From Candidatus Bandiella numerosa (GTDB taxonomy: Bacteria > Pseudomonadota > Alphaproteobacteria > Rickettsiales > Midichloriaceae), in contig NZ_CP104165.1 of assembly GCF_029981845.1 (NCBI RefSeq), positions 72,133-136,132 of the forward strand: DNA of 64,000 nucleotides, read 5' to 3'. The number at the start of each line of letters is the position of its first letter. Position 1 is the stretch's first letter. A model generated the notes under the pieces. That model worked only from the letters and a program-made list of their open reading frames with translations. It searched no databases and had not been told where the DNA came from. Made by a program: the position numbers and the translations under genes. This document shows, piece after piece, positions 9,085 to 17,489 of this stretch.

Positions 9085-9357
9085 ATGGACGACAAATATA
9101 TACCAGAGATTACAAAAAGAAAAATGGCAGAACAATTGCACAATGAAGTTAATATGATGAAAAGAGCTGAGGAAGCAGCTATTTATGAAACAGATATCTT
9201 AGCTAAAAAATTAAAAGAAGAAGCTTCTTATATAAACCCAGAAGAAAAAGCAAAGCTGGATAAGTTATATGAAGAAATAGAAGATAAAAATAATCATACT
9301 GAACTCAGTTCAGAAGTAAAAGAGGCTTTAGCATCAATATTTAATGAGGGTGAGTAA
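9085..9357 (+). CDS. Small charged helical protein of unknown function
   Basis: 90 residues, mostly Glu, Lys and Ala in heptad-like helices (MAEQLHNEVNMMKRAEEAA..., then INPEEKAKLDKLYEEIE), with no cysteine, signal peptide or membrane segment. It is preceded by GAGGT at about 9072, 18 nt after the patatin stop, and ends 4 nt before the next start, so the three genes are very likely co-transcribed. It could be a chaperone, antitoxin-like partner or adaptor for either neighbour; no family recognised. Confidence 0.75.
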   Translation: MDDKYIPEITKRKMAEQLHNEVNMMKRAEEAAIYETDILAKKLKEEASYINPEEKAKLDKLYEEIEDKNNHTELSSEVKEALASIFNEGE

Positions 9358-9361
9358 TTAA

Positions 9362-11263
9362 TTGTCAATTACATATTTTTGCCAGACAAAAAAGTGTTGT
9401 GATGATTTATTGGCTAAATTAGAGGCAAGTTCCTTAGATTTTTTATTTATGTGGAAGATTAGGTATGTTTGCGAACAAATGGGAGAATTGTATTATCATA
9501 ACAAAATTCTAAAACAGATAGCTACTCCTGTAGCTATTGCAGATTTAGGTGATATAGCACTATTTGCAACATATTTTAATTATACTGTGCCCGAGCTAAA
9601 TAAAACTCCATATAAACTATATGATAATTTCAATAACTTTGAAGAAAAAATTGATATTGCAGCTAGGCTAGCGCATTTAGAAGGAATAAAGTATTTATGG
9701 GGAGATGATACAATAACTTTTTATGAAAAAAGTTTTAAAAATATACAAGAAAGATTATTATCAATGATAATATTCAAGGATTTAAATGCTTTCCAACAAA
9801 CTTTAATTGTCTATAAAAATGCTATTAATGCTACTCAAATTCTGAACTATTATATTAGATCTGCATATCAACATGGAAGTTTAGCAATTGCTACTGAGCT
9901 TATAAAGAATGGTATTAAATTTGATATTAAATATATAATGGATATACATACATCTCTTGGTTATTTTGAATATATAAACCACCTAAGTTTTCTTAGAAAG
10001 AAAAATTTTATAGATGATAAAGTGTATGATGGAGCGCAAGCGCTAGTAAATTCAATGTTTTGTGGCACTTTTTATAGATCTAGTAACGTACTTGACGAAA
10101 TTAATATGCTAATTCATTCAGAATGCAATGTTCTAAAAAAGATTATAAATATTAATTATAATGAGGTAACTAAACCTCTATTTGGTGTTATGCTAGCCAT
10201 ACATTTCCCTCACATTGCAATACCATCTAAAAGTATAGAGTCTCCATTCTGTATGCCATTAAATCAATATTATAAAATTTATGGTGGAGATCCAAAAGAT
10301 GATTATTTTTTACCTAAATTAATACATGAATTAACACATGCTTTTTTATACGTAATATACCAAAATAATAGTAAACCATATCCAAAACATGAAATAGGTG
10401 GAACTAGTATGGCTTATGAAGCTTATAAAAAAGCAAAAACTATATTTTTAAAAAATATTTGTACAAAGTTGGGTATAAAAAAAGATGAAATAGATAATGC
10501 CACAGAATTAGAAAATATACTGGCAAATAATATACAACTTAATATAAATGAGTATTGCTATAATAAGAATAGCAAAGCAAATATACTTACTATTACATTA
10601 GATAAATATATATCAAGTGGTTGGTTACTTAATACTTTATTAGACACTAAAACATTAGATGAATTCATTAACAAAATTGGTGGACAATTTACTTTAGCAC
10701 AACTAATAAGTATTGAAAAAAATATCAGAGATAAAAAATTGGCAAATTTTCTTGATATTGTTGTAGCTAGGTTAGGAGTTAATAAAGAGCAAAGTGAAAA
10801 TATTGTAATCCTGTATTCAAAAATTAAAGACGAGATGAAAAAATTACTGAATAATTTTTGTGCAGAGCAAACTTTAAATAATGAATACTCAATGTTTCTT
10901 AGTAGAATTTTTGACTATGTAAAAAGGAATCCATTAGATTGGGACACAGAGTTGTTACCAAGATTTACGGAAGTGTATTTAGATAATAGGGAAAATAAAA
11001 TACCTAAGCAAATTTATAAACCATTATTAGAATACTGGGTAAAATATGTAGTACCAGAAGCCAATAAAGTAACTACTGCAGATTACGCATATAAATTTGA
11101 TATATTTATAGAAAAAGATAAAACTTTTTCTGAGCAGTTATTCAGTAAAATTAATGATCTGATTTTTGGACAACAAGAAGAGATACAAAAGAGCATTAAG
11201 GACGTGCTTGAATTAAATTTTGCAACACAAGAATTTATCGAGTTTGAAAGTGATATGTATTAG
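9362..11263 (+). CDS. Large protein with HExxH zinc-peptidase motif, family unknown
   Basis: 633 residues from a TTG start preceded by GGGTGAG; the first internal ATG would remove 29 residues. The motif LIHELTHAF (H322, E323, H326) is a zincin signature, followed by a possible third ligand at E353 in AYEAYKKA. The region before it (about 60-230) is helical and mildly ankyrin-like (YQHGSLAIATELIKNGIKF); the C-terminal 250 residues are helical and unrecognised. No signal peptide. It shares an operon with a patatin, so a two-enzyme effector or toxin locus is plausible but inferred. Confidence 0.75.
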   Translation: MSITYFCQTKKCCDDLLAKLEASSLDFLFMWKIRYVCEQMGELYYHNKILKQIATPVAIADLGDIALFATYFNYTVPELNKTPYKLYDNFNNFEEKIDIAARLAHLEGIKYLWGDDTITFYEKSFKNIQERLLSMIIFKDLNAFQQTLIVYKNAINATQILNYYIRSAYQHGSLAIATELIKNGIKFDIKYIMDIHTSLGYFEYINHLSFLRKKNFIDDKVYDGAQALVNSMFCGTFYRSSNVLDEINMLIHSECNVLKKIININYNEVTKPLFGVMLAIHFPHIAIPSKSIESPFCMPLNQYYKIYGGDPKDDYFLPKLIHELTHAFLYVIYQNNSKPYPKHEIGGTSMAYEAYKKAKTIFLKNICTKLGIKKDEIDNATELENILANNIQLNINEYCYNKNSKANILTITLDKYISSGWLLNTLLDTKTLDEFINKIGGQFTLAQLISIEKNIRDKKLANFLDIVVARLGVNKEQSENIVILYSKIKDEMKKLLNNFCAEQTLNNEYSMFLSRIFDYVKRNPLDWDTELLPRFTEVYLDNRENKIPKQIYKPLLEYWVKYVVPEANKVTTADYAYKFDIFIEKDKTFSEQLFSKINDLIFGQQEEIQKSIKDVLELNFATQEFIEFESDMY

Positions 11264-11340
11264 ATTCAAAATACGCGTTGTTGCATAACCTCCTATGGCA
11301 TGGCATTTAGTAAAAATTAAGCAACTTTTTCAGAAAGAGG

Positions 11341-12148
11341 TGGTCCTAAAAAACTGGACAGGAAGGAAAGGATAAATTCTAATATAAAAATAAATAAAAT
11401 ATCGGAGTAAAAAGAAAAATACAGCCCAGTATTCAAAACGAAAGTAGCGCTATCAGCAATTAGGGAGGAAGGAGCGTTGAGCGAGCTATCAGCTAGGTAT
11501 GGAGTCAATGCGAATATGATTGGCAAATGGAAGAAGCAAGTATTAGATAATATGAACAGTGCATTTTCTGATAAATGTGAAAGGTCAGCAATAACAAATG
11601 AACACCAAATAAAACAACTGCATGCAAAAATAGGGGAACTAACAGTAGAAAAAGATTTTTTGCAAGATGTGTACGAAAAACTAGGAAGGAATGTAGGCGT
11701 GAGATGATAAAGAGCAATTAAGACAAATTGAGTATATCAAAGCAATGTCAGTTGCTGCGTGTGGCCAGGTCAAGCTGTTATTACAATCCTAAAGGTGAAA
11801 GTTCTGAGAACTTAGAGACTAATGAAAAAGATAGATGAGATTTATTTAAAGTATCTATTTTGCGGCTCTAGGCAAATGAGTTTACATTTAAAAAGAGAGG
11901 GTGAATCTGCTTCTAGACACAAGATAAGAAGGCTGATGAAAATAATGGGGATAAGTGCTATCTATCAAAAACCCAATACTAGTACAAAGAATAGTCAGCA
12001 TAAAATATATCCCTATTTATTAAGAGATAAAATCATCAACAAAGCTAACGAAGTCTGATACAGTGATATCACTTATATCCCTATGAACAGAGGCTTTATG
12101 TATTTGGTAGCAATAATGGATTGGGCTTCTAGAAAAGTGTTAGCTTAA
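11341..12148 (+). mobile_element. Decayed IS3-family element (orfA + truncated orfB)
   Basis: Begins with a typical IS3 end, TGGTCCTAAAAAACTGGACA. orfA reads FKTKVALSAIREEGALSEL and then GVNANMIGKWKKQ (helix-turn-helix) to the stop at 11705-11707, but no start codon lies in its frame upstream of a shift near 11420. orfB remains as LSKQCQLLRVARSS, then (11822-12058) YGSRQ-like CGSRQMSLHLKREG and MGISAIYQKPN. It is stopped by TGA where Trp is expected and continues as YSDITYIPM, the first DDE aspartate, to a stop at 12148. The later catalytic D and E and the right end are missing. Confidence 0.85.
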
Positions 12149-12437
12149 GTGGAGTACTTTGCTTGGCGGAGGGGTGGGTTATTTAACTTGGCGCATGACA
12201 GTTCACTTCAATATTTTAAAATATTTTTCTTCTATACTGATTGGCACTATTTTTAATATTCTATTTTTAAATAATTATTAAAAATTTAACTAATAATTTT
12301 AAAACTTCAATAACCTGTGTTTTTAAGACATTGGTTTAATGGCAAGATACTACTTATTCGACTAGTTTAATTATATTAACTTTTTTAGCTAATACAGTTA
12401 TTTTAACTAAAGCACACAATATATAATAAAATTAACT

Positions 12438-12686
12438 ATGAGTATTAATAGTACTGAATTTAAGAATCACTTAGGTGAATATCTCACCGAAGCTATGCAT
12501 AAACCTGTTTTTATTAAACGGCATAATCATGAAGCTGTACTATTAAGTAAAAAAGAATATAATAGATTACAAAAAATTGAAGATTCGTATTGGCTTAATG
12601 AAGCCACTATTGCTGGAAAAGATGGCTATATTGGTGTAGAAAAAACTATGATAAAGTTAAAACATGCTTTTAATCAACCTCAGTAA
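12438..12686 (+). CDS. Phd/YefM-type antitoxin
   Basis: 82 residues. SINSTEFKNHLGEYLTEAM followed by PVFIKRHNHEAVLLSKKEYNRLQ is the standard Phd/YefM DNA-binding domain. The C-terminal half (ATIAGKDGYIGVEKTM) is the toxin-binding tail. It overlaps the downstream RelE-type toxin by 23 nt, indicating translational coupling. Both genes appear intact. The roughly 290 nt upstream are AT-rich, follow the IS3 remnant and show no other gene. Confidence 0.85.
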   Translation: MSINSTEFKNHLGEYLTEAMHKPVFIKRHNHEAVLLSKKEYNRLQKIEDSYWLNEATIAGKDGYIGVEKTMIKLKHAFNQPQ

Positions 12687-12972
12687 GCAAGCTGATAAAT
12701 TTTTTTCTACTCTAGATTCTAAACAATTCAAACAGGTTGTTAAAGAAATATTTTCTTTAGCAAAAAATCCCAAACATACTGATATTAAAAAAATTGTATC
12801 ACAAACTGAGCACATTTATTATCGTGAGGATATCGGTGAATATAGACTAATTTTCAGAATTGAAAATGGCTCAGTTCTATACATTACAGTCGCTGGCAAA
12901 AGGAATGATGATGAAATATATAAAATATTTAACAGAAAAAAGTTAAATAATTATGAAAAGTCAATTTGGTGA
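12664..12972 (+). CDS. RelE/ParE-family toxin
   Basis: 102 residues. Pattern LSKQADKFFSTLDSKQFKQVVKEIFSL, then YYREDIGEYRLIFRIENGSVLYITVAGKR with DDEIYKIF is the RelE/YafQ ribonuclease fold, with the conserved R of the GEYRLIF strand. RelE toxins cleave mRNA on the ribosome. The final segment LNNYEKSIW goes beyond the usual RelE end and matches the tail of the VapC pseudogene at 3934 at DNA level (29 of 30 nt). Confidence 0.85.
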   Translation: MLLINLSKQADKFFSTLDSKQFKQVVKEIFSLAKNPKHTDIKKIVSQTEHIYYREDIGEYRLIFRIENGSVLYITVAGKRNDDEIYKIFNRKKLNNYEKSIW

Positions 12973-13025
12973 TGATCATTTGGTTAGTTTTATCATTGAT
13001 CGTTATTAAATTTAATTAATATTTA

Positions 13026-14846
13026 CTAAATAGACAATAATATATCCAAAAAGACCTGACCGTAGCGTTTAATCTTAGCCTCACCAATACCTGTTATTTC
13101 TGACATTTCATCAATTGATCCGGGCTTTACTTTTACCATTTCTACCAATGTCTTATCATGAAATACTAAATATGGCGGAACATTTTGCGCTTTTGCTATT
13201 TCTAATCGTTTTGATTTTAACAACATTAATAAATCTTTTTCTTTCTGCGTTTCTATTTTTAGTAATTTTATTTGATCTTGGGTTTCTTGCTTATTTTCTG
13301 CTTTATTTTTTATTTTAGCTCTCTTAGTATATTTTCCTAATTCTATAGTTTCTTTTTCTTTTAAAAACTGCATGCCACGATCAGTTATTTTAAGTGCTCC
13401 ATGTCCTATCATATCAACCATAAGTAAATTTCTAGAAACTAATTGCCTAAAAATATTTAGCCACTCTTGTTTACTGAATTCCTTGCCTATCGCATATACA
13501 CTAATTTTATCATGGCAGAAGTTTTTTATTCTTTGATTATCCACTCCCATCAATACATCTATAAGATACATTACCCCAAACATTTGATTAGTTCTATAAA
13601 CGCAAGAGATTGCTTTCTAAGCTATAATTGTACCATCAAAAGTTTCTGGCTTATTGATACATGTGTCACAATTATTGCATGGCTCACACCTATCTCCAAA
13701 ATATTCTAGCAATATCTGTCTTCTACATGATGTAGCTTCACATAAACCTAATAAATAATTTAATTTTTGTCGCTCTATCCTCTTTTGATTTTCTGGTGCG
13801 TTAGAATTTTCTATAAAACTTCTCTGTATTGCTATATCTCCCAAACCATAATACATTACAGCATCTGACGGCAATCCATCTCTACCAGCCCTACCAGTTT
13901 CTTGATAATAACTTTCTATATTTTTTGGTATGTTGATATGCACCACAAATCTTACATCTGGTTTGTCTATTCCCATTCCAAATGCTACTGTTGCAACCAT
14001 TATTATATTTTCTTCCTCAAGGAATCTTTTGAGATTTCTTGTTCTTTCATCTGATTCCATCCCTGCATGATACATCAAAACATTTAACCCTTCTTGCTTT
14101 AGATAATCTGTTATCTCTTCAGTTTTTTTACGAGATAAACAATACACTATTCCAGTCTCCTTATTGTGATTTTTTTTAATAAATTCCAAAAGCTGCTTTT
14201 TAGGATTTTGGGCTATTGTTATAGAATAATTGATGTTTGGACGATCAAAGCCTGCTACAAATGTTTTGCCATTTTCTAGTCGCAATTTTTGTATTATATC
14301 TTTTCTTGTAGGGGTATCTGCCGTTGCTGTTAATGCTATACGTGGCACTTTTGGAAATTTATCTGCTAATTTACCTAATTCTATATACTCTGGTCTAAAG
14401 TCATGTCCCCATTGAGAGACACAGTGTGCCTCATCTATTGCAAATAATGAAATTGGTACTGAAGATAGTAGTTCTAAGAATTCATCCATCAATAATCTTT
14501 CTGGTGCAACATAAAGTAAATCTAACTTATTATTTTTCATAGCATCTTTTATTTGCCATACTTCTTTTCTGCTAATATTTGAATTTATAGTTGCTACTTT
14601 TACACCTGATAATCTGAGGGCACTTACTTGATCTTGCATTAATGCTATTAGTGGTGAGATTACAATTGCTAAACCTGCTAATACTAAGGCTGGTATTTGA
14701 TAACATAATGACTTTCCACCACCTGTCGGCATTAGTACAAAAGTATTTTCACCATTTATCACATTGTTAATTATTGCTTCTTGCTCTCCTCTAAATTTGT
14801 CATATCCAAAAACATGCTTTAATACATATAAAGGAGATTTATTCAT
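13026..14846 (-). pseudogene. recQ: RecQ helicase with one in-frame amber codon
   Basis: Superfamily 2 DNA helicase, 606 codons, the normal length. N-terminal part: Walker [17 protein letters not shown] box [19 protein letters not shown], motif [14 protein letters not shown], and the zinc cysteines CRRQ...[10 protein letters not shown]. After DGTIIA there is a TAG (13617-13619) where CAG is expected. The frame is then open through the RQC domain (KAISCVYRTNQMFG...) and a C-terminal HRDC domain (QNVPPYLVFHDKTL, EITGIGEAKIKRYG). Only a single C-to-T change separates this from an intact gene. The truncated 409-residue product would keep both helicase lobes and the zinc site. Confidence 0.9.
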
Positions 14847-14958
14847 TGGCTACTGATCTATAATATACTGAACGACTTATTCCTGTTATTGCACAAATTT
14901 AACTTATTGAGAATTTGTTTGTTTCTAATTGTGATTTTAACTTCCTCTCTCGCATCTG
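14839..14958 (-). pseudogene. Possible resolvase-like helix-turn-helix remnant
   Basis: Minus-strand reading RERKLKSQLETNKFSIS, a TAA, then ICAITGISRSVYYRS and NE before a stop that overlaps the recQ start. The second half resembles the C-terminal helix-turn-helix of serine resolvases or IS3 orfB N-termini. It is short and interrupted, so the identity is tentative. Confidence 0.3.
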
Positions 14959-14998
14959 TAATTATGGTATTAAAATATGCGCTGGGCATGATGAGAGG

Positions 14999-15310
14999 TG
15001 ATCCTAAAAAACTGGACAGGAAGGAAAGGATGAATTCTGATATAAAAATAAATAAAATATTATAGTAAAAAATGAGTAAAAAGAAAAATACAGTTCAGTA
15101 TTCAAAACGAAAGTAGCACTATCAGCAATTAGGGAGGAAGGGACGTTGAGCGATCTATCAACCAAGTATGGAGTTAATGCGAATATGATTAGCAAATGGA
15201 AGAAGTAAGCATTAGATAATATGAACAGTACATTTTCTTGCAAGCATGAAATATTTGAAGTATCAAATAAAACAACTGCATGCAAAAATAGGGGAATTAA
15301 CAGTATCAAA
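14999..15310 (+). mobile_element. Second IS3-family remnant (orfA only)
   Basis: Closely similar to 11341-11660: same end sequence (one change, TGATCC for TGGTCC), same AATTCT...AAATAAAATA leader and orfA reading with KTKVALSAIREEG and GVNANMISKWKK. An ATG is present here (ATGAGTAAAAAG), but the same shift separates it from the helix-turn-helix frame. A TAA replaces the Gln codon after WKK. It stops matching near 15310, before orfB. Confidence 0.8.
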
Positions 15311-15353
15311 AATATTCTTTACTTAATAGAGATTTACAGTTCTCTATGTATCT

Positions 15354-15377
15354 AAGCGGTCGCAGTTGCGACCGCTT
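15354..15377. promoter_or_regulatory. 11-bp perfect palindrome directly after parB
   Basis: Arms AAGCGGTCGCA and TGCGACCGCTT around a GT centre end one base before the parB stop codon (15378). It is the most GC-rich short segment nearby. On the plus strand a short T-rich run follows; on the parB strand none does. So it is either a terminator for plus-strand reading or a candidate parS/centromere site for the ParB next to it. Confidence 0.5.
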
Positions 15378-16220
15378 TTATAATTTTAATTCATCTAAAA
15401 TATCCTGAAGCAATTTACTACATTCATCTTTTTGCTTTTCCGTCAATTGTTCAATTTTATTTATCGCTACCTCTACCTGATTGTCGTTAATATACATATC
15501 AAGTATTTTTGATTTGGTTTTAATTGACCTTTTTGGCTTTATTATCTTCTTTTTATTTTTGACTGCCAGATACTCTTCAATTAATTTTCTTCTTTTTCCT
15601 ACTTCTGCATGACATAATTCTCTTAAAAAATCTCTTGCCTTTATTTCATTTTCAACTAATGAAATTCTTATTTCTTCCGCTAAATTTCTTAAGTTCATAA
15701 CTTCTACAACAGAAGATTTTGATACTCCTACCTTTTTTGCTATCTCACTATAAGAACTACATATATTATTATTTAGTAAATTAGAATAGGCTTTCATTAA
15801 CTCTATCGGATGCAAGTCTTTTCTTTGGATATTCTCTATAATCGATATTTCTTCAGCTCTCTTTTTATCATGTATTATGATACATGGAACAGTTAATAAA
15901 CCTAATAATTTAGCTGCTCTAAATCTTCTTTCACCACTCACAATTTCATAATACCCACCCTTTTCATCAGATGGTATGACTGTAAGCGGTTGGCGTATAC
16001 CATGCTCTTTTATTGTTTGGGCTAATGACTCAAGGCTTTCTTGATCAAAATATACCCTTGCTTGATTTTTGAATGGAATTAATTTATCTAATTTTAAATT
16101 ATAATATTCTCCCTTAAAATCTTCTGTATAAGTGCTAACTCTGGAATTTTTATTAGCTATTTTATTCTGAGAATTATCATCCTCTTCTAAATACCTTACC
16201 TTTGCTTTATCAATTTTCAT
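15378..16220 (-). CDS. parB: ParB-family partition protein
   Basis: 280 residues. N-terminal ParB/Spo0J CTPase domain about 40-130 (LIPFKNQARVYFDQESLESLAQTI, then GYYEIVSGERRFRAAKLLG with the GERRxRA CTP-binding motif and ENIQRKDLHPIE). A helix-turn-helix follows at about 150-175 (SYSEIAKKVGVSKSSVVEVM), and a lysine-rich linker leads to a short C-terminal dimerisation domain. It overlaps the end of parA by 11 nt, so the pair is one operon. ParB loads on a centromere site and stimulates the ParA ATPase to segregate a replicon. Confidence 0.92.
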   Translation of the reverse strand: MKIDKAKVRYLEEDDNSQNKIANKNSRVSTYTEDFKGEYYNLKLDKLIPFKNQARVYFDQESLESLAQTIKEHGIRQPLTVIPSDEKGGYYEIVSGERRFRAAKLLGLLTVPCIIIHDKKRAEEISIIENIQRKDLHPIELMKAYSNLLNNNICSSYSEIAKKVGVSKSSVVEVMNLRNLAEEIRISLVENEIKARDFLRELCHAEVGKRRKLIEEYLAVKNKKKIIKPKRSIKTKSKILDMYINDNQVEVAINKIEQLTEKQKDECSKLLQDILDELKL

Positions 16221-17193
16221 CTAAAATTACTCCTTGTTTGTTTATTGTAGATTTTTTTAGCATTTCTTTTGTCAAATCTAACACATCCTCAACTGCTATC
16301 GATCTTTTATTACAAAATCCAATTACGGGTAATTTTTTCTTAGCAGAAATATTAATATCTTCACATTTCCTAATAATTGACTCCATTACATAACTCCCAT
16401 ATTTTTTTCTTAATGTTCCAAGCACCTCCTGAGATGTTGCAGTTTTAGATTCATATTTATTGGGAATAATAACATAGTTAATTTTCTTTTCCATTGCATC
16501 TGAAAAATCATCTATTTCACTCATTAATATTTCTAAACCCTTCAAACTGTAGTATTGTGTTTCACATACAACATTGAGCACATCAGCAACTAACGTAGCA
16601 TTTCTATTAACCGTACTTATTGTAGGATTTGTATCAATGAAAATAAAGTCATATTTTTGCCTCACCCCCTCTAGTATTTTTGATAGCACTTTTTCTCGGT
16701 TAGGCATTTGGTTAATTGGCAATTCTAATCTTGTTAAAGATATGTTAGCAGGAATAATATCTAAACCAGGGTAAACAGGTTTTATAGTTTCCTCTATACC
16801 TACCTTATTCACTATAACGTCATACAAAGTCATTTTATCTTCTTCTTCACTAAATCCGAAAGAATATGATAAATGTCCCTGAGGATCACAATCTAATACT
16901 AATACTTTAAAACCTAATAATGAAAATAATATTGAAGTTTGATAACAAAGACTTGTTTTACCAGTCCCTCCCTTAAAATTAAAAAAAACTTGTATTTGCT
17001 TTTTTACTATCATCTCATCTGAATATAAAGCCTTCATTATATTTCTAACATTTTCAAAAGAATATTTTTTTCTTTTTTCAGTGCCACTTACATGTTCAAT
17101 ATGATTATTAGATATGTATCTACTAATTGTTGATTGGGTTATATCTGAAATCAAAGCTATCATACTTTGAGAAAAAAAAATATTTTGTTTCAT
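16210..17193 (-). CDS. parA: ParA-family partition ATPase with N-terminal DNA-binding region
   Basis: 327 residues. The N-terminal 70 hold a helix-turn-helix (MIALISDITQSTISRYISNN), as in type Ia plasmid ParA proteins that repress their own operon. Deviant Walker A FNFKGGTGKTSL begins near residue 72. Walker A' VLVLDCDPQGHLSYSFGF and Walker B DFIFIDTNPT follow. It is upstream of and overlaps parB, and is divergent from the replication gene at 17490 across a 296-nt gap. This organisation is plasmid-like, although integrated elements in Rickettsiales also carry it. Confidence 0.92.
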   Translation of the reverse strand: MKQNIFFSQSMIALISDITQSTISRYISNNHIEHVSGTEKRKKYSFENVRNIMKALYSDEMIVKKQIQVFFNFKGGTGKTSLCYQTSILFSLLGFKVLVLDCDPQGHLSYSFGFSEEEDKMTLYDVIVNKVGIEETIKPVYPGLDIIPANISLTRLELPINQMPNREKVLSKILEGVRQKYDFIFIDTNPTISTVNRNATLVADVLNVVCETQYYSLKGLEILMSEIDDFSDAMEKKINYVIIPNKYESKTATSQEVLGTLRKKYGSYVMESIIRKCEDINISAKKKLPVIGFCNKRSIAVEDVLDLTKEMLKKSTINKQGVILDEN

Positions 17194-17489
17194 TATTTTT
17201 ATAACTTATCACTATTAATTCAGACCATACACTTTATTTGAATAAATGTAAAATTATTACTTGCATAAAAAAATTAGAAGAAATTACTTTTTTGTTGCAA
17301 TAAAATTAATTCGTGTTAATTGTTATAGTAATAGCACTGAATTTATATTAAATGAAAAAGAAATAATAAATATAAAAAAAGCGAAGCATAATTAAATACT
17401 CCGCCTTATTCTGATGCACTAAGTGTACACATATTATGTGTATTTTGCAAGAGTTTATTGTGCTTCTTTAACCTAAAAAGGAGACAAAT
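17194..17489. promoter_or_regulatory. Divergent parA/rep intergenic region, candidate origin
   Basis: 296 nt, AT-rich, between divergent parA and rep. It holds a palindrome with 7-nt arms, TACACAT-ATT-ATGTGTA (17426-17442), 48 nt before the rep start, a plausible ParA or Rep binding site. A GAAGCA (about 17385) and TGCTTC (about 17461) pair could fold a leader hairpin. No repeated iterons seen. Confidence 0.4.

Noticed and set aside
13617..13619. TAG recoding (amber read as an amino acid)
   Set aside because: Ordinary genes here use TAA, TAG and TGA as terminal stops, for example TAG ending traA, so genome-wide recoding is not supported.
15354..15377. Plain terminator for parB
   Set aside because: On the parB strand no T tract follows the hairpin; it is listed as a regulatory palindrome instead, with the plus-strand terminator alternative stated.
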